A stretch of 11,746 bases of DNA from an uncultured Veillonella sp. (lineage in GTDB: Bacteria > Bacillota_C > Negativicutes > Veillonellales > Veillonellaceae), in assembly GCA_900765235.1 (NCBI GenBank), contig CAAFRK010000051.1, forward strand, positions 1 to 11,746. Reading direction: 5' to 3'. Numbering within the stretch: the stretch's first letter is position 1; each line of letters starts with the position of its first letter. The notes below the pieces were generated by a model that did not search any database, had not been told where the DNA came from, and saw only the letters and a program-made list of their open reading frames with translations. The position numbers and the translations under genes were made by a program. Below, piece after piece: positions 1 through 6,258 of the stretch.

Positions 1-423
1 ATTGCAACAAAACCAAAATGGTTTATCAAACGATACAATCCAAAAGAAATGTTTGAAATTCATCGCATCGTAGGTATTGTTAGTGTGGTTCTCGTATGTG
101 CACACTGGTATGTGTACTTTTTGAAAGCTTTGAAATCCTTCTTAGGATTCTGGGGTGGTTATATCTCCCTTGTGGCTATGTTTATTGCTCTTATCTTTGC
201 GGTATTATACTTAACACCTTGGGTAGGGAATATGGCAAAATCTGTATCTCGTAGAAAAGCAATCTGGATTCATCGCTTGAATCTTGTTGCTATTATTGCG
301 GCAAATATCCATGTTCATGGATTTGGACGTTTATCTAAAATGGTGCCATTCTTACCTGTGTTTGACGTAGTGACTTATGCGCTTGTTATTTACTATATTT
401 ATTGGATGTTCAAACAAAAATAA
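1..423 (+). CDS. Ferric-reductase-like transmembrane protein, C-terminal part (5' end outside window)
   Basis: The reading frame is open from base 1 and ends at TAA 421-423. The ATG at 49 is therefore probably internal, because 16 in-frame codons precede it without a stop. Numbered from that ATG, the visible part has about four hydrophobic segments. Two of them carry histidine pairs spaced 13-14 residues apart: H5 and H19 in the first, H75 and H88 (plus H90) in a later one. That is the bis-heme signature of ferric-reductase-like / YedZ-MsrQ-type membrane domains, which pass electrons across the membrane through two b hemes. The protein ends shortly after the last membrane helix (WMFKQK), so no FAD or NAD domain is fused at the C-terminus and a separate partner would have to supply electrons. 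The family is inferred from the histidine pattern, and the electron donor and acceptor are unknown. The gene ends just before a strong hairpin terminator. Confidence 0.7.
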   Translation: MATKPKWFIKRYNPKEMFEIHRIVGIVSVVLVCAHWYVYFLKALKSFLGFWGGYISLVAMFIALIFAVLYLTPWVGNMAKSVSRRKAIWIHRLNLVAIIAANIHVHGFGRLSKMVPFLPVFDVVTYALVIYYIYWMFKQK

Positions 424-473
424 TATATCGTAGGCATCTCTTTCTTTGGTAAAAGTAGGAGAATCACACGATA

Positions 474-519
474 AAAAAGACCATCGCTGACCCTTATGGG
501 TATAAGCGATGGTCTTTTT
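474..519 (+). terminator. Intrinsic terminator after the ferric-reductase-like gene
   Basis: A perfect 15-bp stem pairs 474-488 (AAAAAGACCATCGCT) with 505-519 (AGCGATGGTCTTTTT). The loop of 16 nt holds a small second hairpin (ACCC 490-493 with GGGT 498-501). The A-run on one side and T-run on the other would let it work in both directions. The next gene on the right runs the same way, so the main role is to end the left transcript. Confidence 0.88.
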
Positions 520-655
520 AGGTTGTTTGCGATACAATAGAATTATAAGTATATATTCTATGGATTTATGTAAATATATGCTGTTGCATTCTTTTGAGGT
601 AAGAATAAAAATCTGTTCTATAAACATTTCTTTTGTATTATAGTATTCTTTAGCT

Positions 656-667
656 CATATCGATATG
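656..667. promoter_or_regulatory. Palindromes upstream of the MFS gene, possible operator
   Basis: The 520-714 leader is AT-rich and holds no gene. It contains a perfect 12-bp palindrome CATATCGATATG (656-667) and, just downstream, a short inverted repeat TACCT-TTAT-AGGTA (676-689) close to the ribosome binding site AAGGA (706-710). Either could be an operator or RNA hairpin controlling the transporter. I found no convincing -35/-10 pair, so the promoter is not assigned. Confidence 0.3.
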
Positions 668-714
668 TATATTACTACCTTTATAGGTAATTTTAAATAA
701 GAAAGAAGGATATT

Positions 715-1914
715 ATGGATTCTTCTTGGAAACGAATTATCTATCTGATTTGTATTATACAGATCGGTGGGGGAATAACGATTATAGGGGTGCTATCATT
801 CCTACCGTTATTTCTTATAGAGCTAGGTTTACATAATCCAGGTGAAGCTGCTATGTGGGCTGGTATCGTATCAGGTGTAACGCCTTGTATGGTAGCGCTC
901 AGTGCACCGTATTGGTCGCGTAAGGCAAATCAACTGGGACCACGTAAGGTAATGATGTTTATCTTATTTACCTTAATGGTTACGGTGGGGGCCTGTGCTT
1001 TTACACAAACCCCATCTCAGCTATTGGTTCTAAGAATTTTGCAAGGTGTAGTGGGCGGCTATGTACCGATAGGACTGGCCATTATTGTACTCATAACACC
1101 TGAGGAAAAGGTACCATGGGCGATGGGGCTATATCAAGCCTCTATGGTGATGGGACTCGTATTCGGACCTCTTATGGGGGGATTAGCGGCCGATCTGTTA
1201 GGTTATAGAGCACCATTCTTTGTATTTTCTGGATTGACTGGAATTTGCTTATTAGGTATTTATTTCTTAATGCCTAATCTGCAGTTTAAGCACAAGGTAG
1301 ATGCTCAAGAATCACAAATTTCTTTGATTAAATCATTTTTAATGATACCCCGAGTTCGCTTATTAGTAGCGATGCAGTTTTTATGTAATTTTGGTATTAC
1401 TGGCATTGGTCCAATCTTACCGCTTTATATCAAACATTATATGTCTGTGAATGATGAATTTGTTGCTACTATTGTGGGCATCATTATCTTTGGAGCTGGT
1501 TTGTTTAGCGCATTGGCATCCATTTCAATCAGTAAGGTTACACAACGGTTGACGATGCCACGGATTATCTTTACCGCTACATGGGCTGTGGGGTCCCTAT
1601 TTATCTTGCAATACTTAATGCCTAGCATATGGGGCCTTGGTATATTCCGTGCTATTGCAGGATTCTTTATGGGCTTTATTACACCAATTGCAAATACACT
1701 AATATCTAAGGCTGTTCCTATTGAACGACGCGGTATTGTCTTTGGGGCTGTATCTAGCGTAGCTATGATGGGTAATGTGTTGGGGCCTATTATTAGTGGT
1801 GTGATTGCACGTGCCTTTGGGTATGGTGCTGTATTCTGGTCTACAGCGGCTATATTCTTTGTAGCTTCCTGGTTTGTATACCGTAATTTAGTTGTGTGTA
1901 GCAAATACCAATGA
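715..1914 (+). CDS. MFS transporter, DHA1 drug-efflux type (MdtG-like)
   Basis: This 399-residue protein has the length and roughly 12 membrane segments of a proton-driven major facilitator exporter in the cytoplasmic membrane. Conserved motifs are visible. A motif A variant lies between helices 2 and 3 (about 63-80, with SRKANQLGPRKVM). Motif B is RILQGVVGG (107-115). The antiporter motif C is MGLVFGPLMGG (146-156). The second half has a degenerate copy (GNVLGPIISG). Overall it resembles the E. coli MdtG group of multidrug exporters, but the substrate cannot be read from the sequence. The start is supported by AAGGA four bases upstream of ATG 715. An 80-bp gap separates it from a LysR regulator on the same strand, which may control it. 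A stand-alone metabolite or siderophore exporter is the main alternative. Confidence 0.85.
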   Translation: MDSSWKRIIYLICIIQIGGGITIIGVLSFLPLFLIELGLHNPGEAAMWAGIVSGVTPCMVALSAPYWSRKANQLGPRKVMMFILFTLMVTVGACAFTQTPSQLLVLRILQGVVGGYVPIGLAIIVLITPEEKVPWAMGLYQASMVMGLVFGPLMGGLAADLLGYRAPFFVFSGLTGICLLGIYFLMPNLQFKHKVDAQESQISLIKSFLMIPRVRLLVAMQFLCNFGITGIGPILPLYIKHYMSVNDEFVATIVGIIIFGAGLFSALASISISKVTQRLTMPRIIFTATWAVGSLFILQYLMPSIWGLGIFRAIAGFFMGFITPIANTLISKAVPIERRGIVFGAVSSVAMMGNVLGPIISGVIARAFGYGAVFWSTAAIFFVASWFVYRNLVVCSKYQ

Positions 1915-1943
1915 GAGGGGTTGGTGTATGTTGTGTAGTGGGC

Positions 1944-1966
1944 TAGTAGATAGAGTAAGGCTACTA
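1944..1966. promoter_or_regulatory. Inverted repeat before the LysR gene, possible autoregulatory site
   Basis: TAGTAG (1944-1949) and CTACTA (1961-1966) form a 6-bp inverted repeat with an 11-bp centre. It lies in the 80-bp gap between the MFS gene and the LysR gene. LysR-type regulators bind imperfect dyads and often regulate their own gene, so this is a candidate site. No binding motif of this particular regulator is known to me. Confidence 0.28.
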
Positions 1967-1994
1967 ATTATAAGAGAGATGAGAGTGTATCGTT

Positions 1995-2879
1995 ATGTTG
2001 TTGAAACAATTAGAGTATTTTGTGTGTGTAGTTGATAATAATAGTTTTACTCAAGCTGCGACAGAGCAGTATGTGTCTCAATCTGCTATTTCACAACAAA
2101 TTAAAGCCCTTGAAACGAGTTTAGGCGTGGAGCTGATGGTACGAGAAAAACGAAGCTTTCACCTAACACCAGCGGGGCAATATTTATATCGATCTGGTAA
2201 AAAATTACTAGAACGCTTTCACGATATTAAGGTAGAAACAACCCGCATCGGCACAGATGCACGTGTCAGTTTACGGATTGGTTATTTGAACCGCTATAGT
2301 GGAATGGCTATGCAGCAAACGGTCATTCGCATGGCGAAGCGCTATAAAAATCTAGATATCCGTATGTATAGTGGTAGCCATGAAGAACTGTATGGCATGT
2401 TAGATGATCGCCGCGTAGATGTGATTTTTAATGATCAGTGGCAGGTTTTATCTGATGATTTTGAAAGTCATTTGATTGATAAAGCAACTACGATAATTGA
2501 GGTGCCACAAGGGTATACAAAGGAAGGTAGCGTTGAAATTAAAACGATTGATGATTTACCGCTCATCCTAGTATGCCGTGGTAAGTATACGATAGGAGAG
2601 GAAGAGCATTATCGTAAGGCCATTGGCTATGCTGGAGCCTTTGCGTATGCTCGTACTTTAGAGGAAGCGCGCTATTTAGTGGCAGGCCAACAAGGCTTAT
2701 TGTTATTAGATCGCTTTAAATACTTAACAGACTCCATGCCTGGCATTGAGCGCAAGGTATTAACTAACCATGGTAAATCGATGGAGCGCAATTACTACTT
2801 TGTATCGCAACAAAATCAAAATAACACCTATGTAGAAGCCTTTAGAGAAATGTTTAAACAAGTTTTAGCAGAGTTTTAA
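1995..2879 (+). CDS. LysR-family transcriptional regulator
   Basis: This is a 294-residue protein, typical in length for the family. Residues 1-60 form the winged helix-turn-helix (LEYFVCVVDNNSFTQAA, then VSQSAISQQIKALE and LGVELMVREKRSFHLTPAG). A linker helix follows, and then an effector-binding domain from about residue 88 to the end. Such proteins act as tetramers on promoters and respond to a small ligand, which is not identifiable here. The gene follows the MFS transporter on the same strand rather than being divergent from it, which is the less common layout for a LysR target pair. The AG-rich stretch upstream (AAGAGAGATGAGAG, 1972-1985) is a weak ribosome binding site, so expression may be low or coupled. 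The ATG at 1979 is out of frame and can be ignored. Confidence 0.9.
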   Translation: MLLKQLEYFVCVVDNNSFTQAATEQYVSQSAISQQIKALETSLGVELMVREKRSFHLTPAGQYLYRSGKKLLERFHDIKVETTRIGTDARVSLRIGYLNRYSGMAMQQTVIRMAKRYKNLDIRMYSGSHEELYGMLDDRRVDVIFNDQWQVLSDDFESHLIDKATTIIEVPQGYTKEGSVEIKTIDDLPLILVCRGKYTIGEEEHYRKAIGYAGAFAYARTLEEARYLVAGQQGLLLLDRFKYLTDSMPGIERKVLTNHGKSMERNYYFVSQQNQNNTYVEAFREMFKQVLAEF

Positions 2880-2945
2880 CGTATCAAAGACGGATTATGG
2901 AAAATAAATTTAATCGTCATATAACAAATAAACAATTACAATATA

Positions 2946-2973
2946 AAAGCCGTTAGCATATGCTAACGGCTTT
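2946..2973. terminator. Bidirectional terminator between LysR and LysE genes
   Basis: A perfect 28-bp palindrome starts AAAGCCGTTAGCAT and ends ATGCTAACGGCTTT, with no unpaired loop at DNA level. It sits between two convergent genes and can serve as the end of both transcripts. The T-runs are short (three bases), so efficiency is uncertain. Confidence 0.8.
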
Positions 2974-3004
2974 ACTGTCTATAGATTGCGGTATTAAAGT
3001 TATT

Positions 3005-3622
3005 TTAATTAAAATATTCTAAGAACATTGTGACTCCATCGATGAATAATTTTATGCCATAAATGACGAGTACTGCACCACAGAAGCGATTGATCCACGC
3101 CATATGGGTGATTTTTATTTTTTTAGCTAATAAATGCATGGTGGCAGCCAAGGCTCCAAACCACATTGGGGTCATAGCTAGGAAGCCTCCAAAGAAATAA
3201 TAAATACCTTCTTCAGGTATATTAGCTTGAAAGGCGCCGAGCATCATAGTTGCATCAAGAACGGCTTGAGGATTCCCCCAGGATACAGCGATAGCGGATA
3301 GGATAATTTTACGAATTGGAATATTCGTATTTACATTGTGCATATCTGGTTCAGTTCTGAATATATTAAAGCCCATGTACACAATCAGTAGGCCCCCAAA
3401 AAGGAGTACGATAAGCTTTGTAAGCGGCCACATTTCAAGAATGGCGCCGATACCAAAGAAGGCTGCCGTACTGAGGCTCATATCAAATAGTGCCAATATG
3501 ATAAGGGTCAATATGATACGACGTATGGGTTGTACCAATGCCGTATTAATAATAAAGAGGTTTTGCATGCCAACAGGGGCAAATGTTGCGAGACCGACAA
3601 GAAGTCCTTGTAAAAAGTACAT
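3005..3622 (-). CDS. LysE/ArgO-type amino-acid exporter
   Basis: This 205-residue protein has about six membrane segments and matches the usual size of the LysE exporter family (basic amino acids and relatives). Family landmarks are FAPVGMQNLF at residues 14-23, equivalent to the PGPQN region of LysE, and SWGNPQAVLD at 114-123, equivalent to the WLNPHxxLD motif. The start is set at 3622 because a very strong AGGAGGG (3628-3634) lies five bases upstream. An earlier in-frame start at 3676 would add 18 residues that overlap this site and a palindrome, so it is rejected. It follows the YeiH gene on the same strand, but the two are separated by a hairpin that probably stops much of the read-through. 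The substrate is not known; arginine or lysine is only a family-level guess. Confidence 0.85.
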   Translation of the reverse strand: MYFLQGLLVGLATFAPVGMQNLFIINTALVQPIRRIILTLIILALFDMSLSTAAFFGIGAILEMWPLTKLIVLLFGGLLIVYMGFNIFRTEPDMHNVNTNIPIRKIILSAIAVSWGNPQAVLDATMMLGAFQANIPEEGIYYFFGGFLAMTPMWFGALAATMHLLAKKIKITHMAWINRFCGAVLVIYGIKLFIDGVTMFLEYFN

Positions 3623-3637
3623 GTTAACCCTCCTAAC

Positions 3638-3740
3638 TATAGTATGATAAAGTACTAATAAGGTGAATAGTAGCACGAAACCCCTCCATTGCTGGAGGGG
3701 TTATTACTATTCTAACTATATACAATTATATCATACTATA
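3638..3740. repeat. Three-tier concentric palindrome around the YeiH/LysE hairpin
   Basis: Around the GC-rich hairpin lie two more pairs of arms with nearly the same centre. TATAGTATGATA (3638-3649) pairs with TATCATACTATA (3729-3740) over 12 bp. GAATAGTA (3665-3672) pairs with TACTATTC (3705-3712) over 8 bp. Together with the 10-bp inner stem they could fold into one imperfect 103-nt hairpin ending just upstream of the LysE ribosome binding site. It could be a leader structure or a small inverted-repeat insertion. The pairing is seen; the function is unknown. Confidence 0.55.
3679..3702 (-). terminator. Hairpin between YeiH and LysE genes (probable terminator)
   Basis: A perfect 10-bp GC-rich stem pairs 3679-3688 (AACCCCTCCA) with 3693-3702 (TGGAGGGGTT). 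Read on the minus strand, the loop is GCAA, a stable GNRA tetraloop. It lies downstream of the YeiH stop at 3757 and upstream of the LysE start. The T-run after the stem is only three bases on the minus strand, so it may be a leaky terminator or a stability hairpin. Confidence 0.6.
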
Positions 3741-3756
3741 CAAAGTATGTACATTT

Positions 3757-4797
3757 TTACCATAAACCGATCATATGTTGTGTTACAAGACTTACGGCAG
3801 TGATGGCAATCCAACAACAAGCACCTAAGGCAAGAGCAGAGCCACCGGATTTTATCAATTTTACGATATTAGTATTAAGTCCGATAGCAACCATGGCCAT
3901 TGTAATAAAGTATTTGGAAATAGTTTTGAATACACTCAAGAATTGAATATCTATATTTGCATAGGATAATGCAGTAGTAATTAAAGAACAAATTACAAAG
4001 TATAGAACAAACTTAGGAAAAATTTTAGCGATACTAACACTACCACCATCAGTTTGAGCCGCATTTTGTTTTGCTTTATATACTTGGTAACTAGCAAGGC
4101 CTAAGCAAATTGGAATAATTGCAAGGGTACGTGTTAATTTAACGATTGTTGCATATTCTAGAACTTGTGTACCAGTACCTTTCATGCTATCCCATACAGC
4201 AGCAGTAGCTGTTACAGAGGATGTATCGTTTACTGCAGTACCGGCAAATAGACCAAAGCCCATATTGGAAAGGCCAATAGCATCGCCAAATGGAGGGAAT
4301 ACAAAGGCAGCTACGACGTTGAAGAAGAATACAACAGAGATAGCTTGTGCAATGTCTTGATCTTCAGCTTTGATAACTGGTGCAGCTGCAGCGATGGCAG
4401 AACCACCACAAATAGAGGAGCCTACGCCGATAAGTACGGCCGTATTAGAGTCCATATGAGTAAGGCGATAAATAATATAGGATACGATTAAAGATGTAGC
4501 GATGGTTGAAATGATGACAGGTAATGAAATCCAACCTACATGTAAAATTTGTGTAATGTTTAAGCCAAAGCCCAATAAAATAACGGCCCATTGTAAAATC
4601 TTTTTTGATGTAAATCCAATGCCGGCACCAGTTTTTTCGCGTTTCCAAGATGTGAATATAGAGCCAATAATTATACCTAAGATGATAGCAAAGATCGGGC
4701 TACCGATTAGATGAAACTCTAGGCCTAATAGCCAACAAGGAATAGCGAGGACCGCACAGAGCAGAATGCCTGGAAATGTTTTTTGATTGATACCCAT
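3757..4797 (-). CDS. YeiH/UPF0324-family membrane transporter (putative sulfate/organosulfonate exporter)
   Basis: This 346-residue protein has about ten membrane segments, as expected for the YeiH (Cons_hypoth698) family. The two family hallmarks are present: GSSICGGSAIAAAAPVI at residues 126-142 and FAGTAVNDTSSVTA at 184-197. Both sit at membrane re-entrant or helix-break positions. Members are annotated as putative sulfate or sulfonate exporters, but the real substrate is poorly established, so I give only the family. The start at 4797 is supported by AAGGAGG (4807-4813 on the plus-strand map), nine bases before the ATG. It is divergent from the carbonic anhydrase gene and lies upstream of the LysE exporter on the same strand. 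No LysR gene sits directly next to it, in contrast to the E. coli yeiE-yeiH pair. Confidence 0.88.
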   Translation of the reverse strand: MGINQKTFPGILLCAVLAIPCWLLGLEFHLIGSPIFAIILGIIIGSIFTSWKREKTGAGIGFTSKKILQWAVILLGFGLNITQILHVGWISLPVIISTIATSLIVSYIIYRLTHMDSNTAVLIGVGSSICGGSAIAAAAPVIKAEDQDIAQAISVVFFFNVVAAFVFPPFGDAIGLSNMGFGLFAGTAVNDTSSVTATAAVWDSMKGTGTQVLEYATIVKLTRTLAIIPICLGLASYQVYKAKQNAAQTDGGSVSIAKIFPKFVLYFVICSLITTALSYANIDIQFLSVFKTISKYFITMAMVAIGLNTNIVKLIKSGGSALALGACCWIAITAVSLVTQHMIGLW

Positions 4798-5138
4798 AAT
4801 AAAAAACCTCCTTACTGTACATACAGTTCACGTCATATGTGGTATCATGTGGCGTTTTTTCTATGGTTTTAATAGTACCACATTAGGGGAATTAAAATCT
4901 ACTAGTAATGTAAGAAAAATACGGTATATTTATTTTTGTGAATGTATAAGGTTGAAAAGTATAATAAATGAATATTAATTATAAATATAGAATAAATACG
5001 ATTTTTATGGATTTCTTATGAAGGATATAGGTTATAATAAATATTTATATGTGATGAAAACCACTTGTTTTGTATTGAATATATTGTATATAATGAATAG
5101 AATCTATTTTATAGATAGAAATGTAAATGAGGTACCTT
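4798..5138. promoter_or_regulatory. Divergent promoter region between YeiH and carbonic anhydrase genes
   Basis: These 341 bp hold no credible gene and are very AT-rich from about 4900 on. Near the YeiH side there is a short inverted repeat CTGTA-CA-TACAG (4815-4826) and a direct repeat ATGTGG (4837-4842 and 4847-4852, ten bases apart), both possible regulator sites. Near the carbonic anhydrase side there is a consensus -10 hexamer, listed separately, and a second TATAAT at 5033-5038 with no good -35. Confidence 0.45.
5065..5094 (+). promoter_or_regulatory. Candidate sigma-70-type promoter of the carbonic anhydrase gene
   Basis: TTGTTT (5065-5070) and TATAAT (5089-5094) are separated by 18 bases. 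The -10 is a perfect consensus and the -35 matches three to four of six positions. It would give a leader of about 38 nt before the ATG at 5139. In such AT-rich DNA a chance match is possible. Confidence 0.5.
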
Positions 5139-5684
5139 ATGATTGATATTAAACAAATAATTGAAACCAATAAAGAGTATGTGAAAAACCACCCAGAATT
5201 ACCAAAAGCAGGATTAACAAGCCATCCTACTAAAAAACTAGGTATTGTCACATGTATGGATACGCGTTTAGTCTGCATGCTAGAAGAGGCATTAGGTTTT
5301 AACCGTGGTGAAATCATCGTTATAAAAACAGCCGGTAATAGTGTAACACAACCAATCGATAATATCGTACAAAGCTTGCTAGTAGCTACGTATGGTATGG
5401 AAATTGAAGACGTATTAGTCATCGGCCATGAGAACTGCGGCATGATTGATTTCTCTGCTACAACTTTTATGGAGTCCATGAAAGAAAAAGGTATCAGTGA
5501 AGATGCGATTCGCATGATCGAACCAGGACTTATTGATTGGATGGATCGTTTCCACATCTCCGAAGACAATGTAATCTATACAGTTAACTTCTTGCGTCAC
5601 CACCCACTATTCCCAAAAGGAATGGGATTCTATGGAGGGATGATGGATCCTGATACAGGCGAATTCCGCTACCTCGAAATATAA
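5139..5684 (+). CDS. Beta-class carbonic anhydrase
   Basis: This zinc enzyme interconverts CO2 and bicarbonate in the cytoplasm. It is 181 residues long from ATG 5139. The full active-site set is visible: zinc ligands C39, H97 and C100, and the Asp-Arg dyad D41 and R43, within CMDTR (39-43) and GHENCGM (96-102). The KTAGN segment (63-67) is also typical of small bacterial beta-class enzymes. The ATG at 5127 would add four residues but has no ribosome binding site, whereas GAGG at 5129-5132 sits six bases before ATG 5139, so the later start is chosen. The gene is divergent from yeiH and precedes the bio genes, with three hairpin elements in between. Bicarbonate/CO2 supply for carboxylation, including the CO2 used by BioD, is a possible link but only an inference. 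Confidence 0.92.
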   Translation: MIDIKQIIETNKEYVKNHPELPKAGLTSHPTKKLGIVTCMDTRLVCMLEEALGFNRGEIIVIKTAGNSVTQPIDNIVQSLLVATYGMEIEDVLVIGHENCGMIDFSATTFMESMKEKGISEDAIRMIEPGLIDWMDRFHISEDNVIYTVNFLRHHPLFPKGMGFYGGMMDPDTGEFRYLEI

Positions 5685-5689
5685 CCTTT

Positions 5690-5832
5690 GATTTGATGGG
5701 TCCCAAGTTGATTTGTACATTTAAGTGAAAAAGGACGAGAACTAACCTCTACGCTCCAAAGCGAGCTAAGTCGCTAATCGGTTAGTTCTCGTCCTTTTTC
5801 TAACTGTACCTATGAACTAGTCCCATCAAATC
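5690..5832 (+). repeat. Hairpin element E1 (nested inverted repeat with conserved loop)
   Basis: The inner stem is a perfect 21 bp (5727-5747 with 5780-5800). It begins with an A-run and ends with a T-run, like a bidirectional terminator, and would end the carbonic anhydrase transcript. The 32-nt loop contains the core shared by all three elements (5752-5775). Outer arms GATTTGATGGG (5690-5700) and CCCATCAAATC (5822-5832) pair over 11 bp. The right spacer carries CTGTACCTATG (5804-5814) followed by TAGT just before CCCAT. An 11-nt match to CTGTACYTATG and the TAGTCCCAT end recur in E3. No protein is encoded. The family is not known to me. Confidence 0.75.
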
Positions 5833-5886
5833 TGAATGCCATTAACGAGTTAGCATAATTTCGCCGTATCGAGAGAGGGGAAATTA

Positions 5887-6003
5887 ATGGGGCCCCTCTA
5901 CATAACTACATTTAGGTAAAAAAGAGTGATGACTAACCTCTACGCTCCAAAGTGAGCTAAGTCGCTAATCGGTTAGTCATCACTCTTTTTCTCTTTTCTC
6001 CAT
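5887..6003 (+). repeat. Hairpin element E2 (same loop as E1, shortened right flank)
   Basis: The inner stem is a perfect 20 bp (5919-5938 with 5971-5990). Its loop (5939-5970) differs from that of E1 by one base in 32, C to T at 5953. The stem shares ACTAACC/GGTTAGT next to the loop and the outer AAAAAG with E1, but the middle bases differ and remain paired. The left flank has ATGGGGCCCC (5887-5896) and TACATTTAGGT (5907-5917), matching ATGGGTCCC and TACATTTAAGT of E1. The right flank lacks the CTGTAC...TAGTCCCAT spacer, so this copy looks truncated or divergent. Its right edge at CTCCAT (5998-6003) is uncertain. Confidence 0.7.
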
Positions 6004-6230
6004 ATATAGCTAACCTATTATTCTCGCATTTATGGTTGTAGATAGGACTATATGGGACTATTACATAAGTACAGCCATAAAAATCACAGAACCTAGTAAA
6101 GAGCGACTTAGCTCGCTTTGGAGCGATGAGCTAGGTTCTGTGATTTTTAACAAGGCTCGCACTAATGTATGGGGGCCCCATATAGTCCTATTATGGTAAA
6201 CCTTAAGCGTAATAATAGGTTGACTATATA
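6003..6230 (-). repeat. Hairpin element E3 (inverted copy, three nested stems)
   Basis: Relative to E1 and E2 this copy is inverted: its loop core (6102-6125) is the exact reverse complement of that in E1. The inner stem pairs 6078-6096 with 6131-6149 (19 bp, perfect). The middle arms pair 6042-6056 (ATAGGACTATATGGG) with 6177-6191 (15 bp, perfect). The outer arms pair 6003-6022 with 6211-6230 (18 of 20). Read on the minus strand it has ATGGGGCCCC on the left and CTGTACTTATG plus TAGTCCCAT on the right, as in E1, with the same 22-nt spacing on that side. The whole 228 nt could form one long hairpin. The outermost 20-bp arms could be terminal repeats of a small mobile element. Confidence 0.7.
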
Positions 6231-6258
6231 TTCCGTTTAGCTGTATATTGTAATTAGA

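Noticed and set aside
352..627. Minus-strand reading frame of 91 codons overlapping the end of the ferric-reductase-like gene
   Set aside because: It runs through the strong terminator hairpin at 474-519, has no recognisable domain and overlaps a real gene at its end.
1437..1904. Minus-strand reading frame of 155 codons inside the MFS gene
   Set aside because: It is fully antisense to a gene with clear MFS motifs and shows no family pattern; a compositional shadow.
3639..3667. Promoter for the LysE gene (TTCACC at 3662-3667, TACTAT at 3639-3644, 17-bp spacing, minus strand)
   Set aside because: Its start point would fall inside the ribosome binding site at 3628-3634, so it would give a transcript without a usable one.
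3623..3676. Longer N-terminus for the LysE-type exporter starting at 3676
   Set aside because: The extra 18 codons cover the strong ribosome binding site at 3628-3634 and part of a palindrome; family alignment starts at the internal Met.
4787..4978. Plus-strand reading frame of 63 codons between the YeiH and carbonic anhydrase genes
   Set aside because: No ribosome binding site, starts inside the YeiH coding end on the other strand, and its composition follows the AT-rich spacer.
5690..6230. Hairpin array considered as a CRISPR array, a T-box or other known riboswitch, or integron attC sites
   Set aside because: There are no regularly spaced direct repeats with unique spacers and no cas genes. 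T-box and known riboswitch core motifs are not seen. There is no integrase, and attC sites conserve their ends whereas here the loop is conserved.
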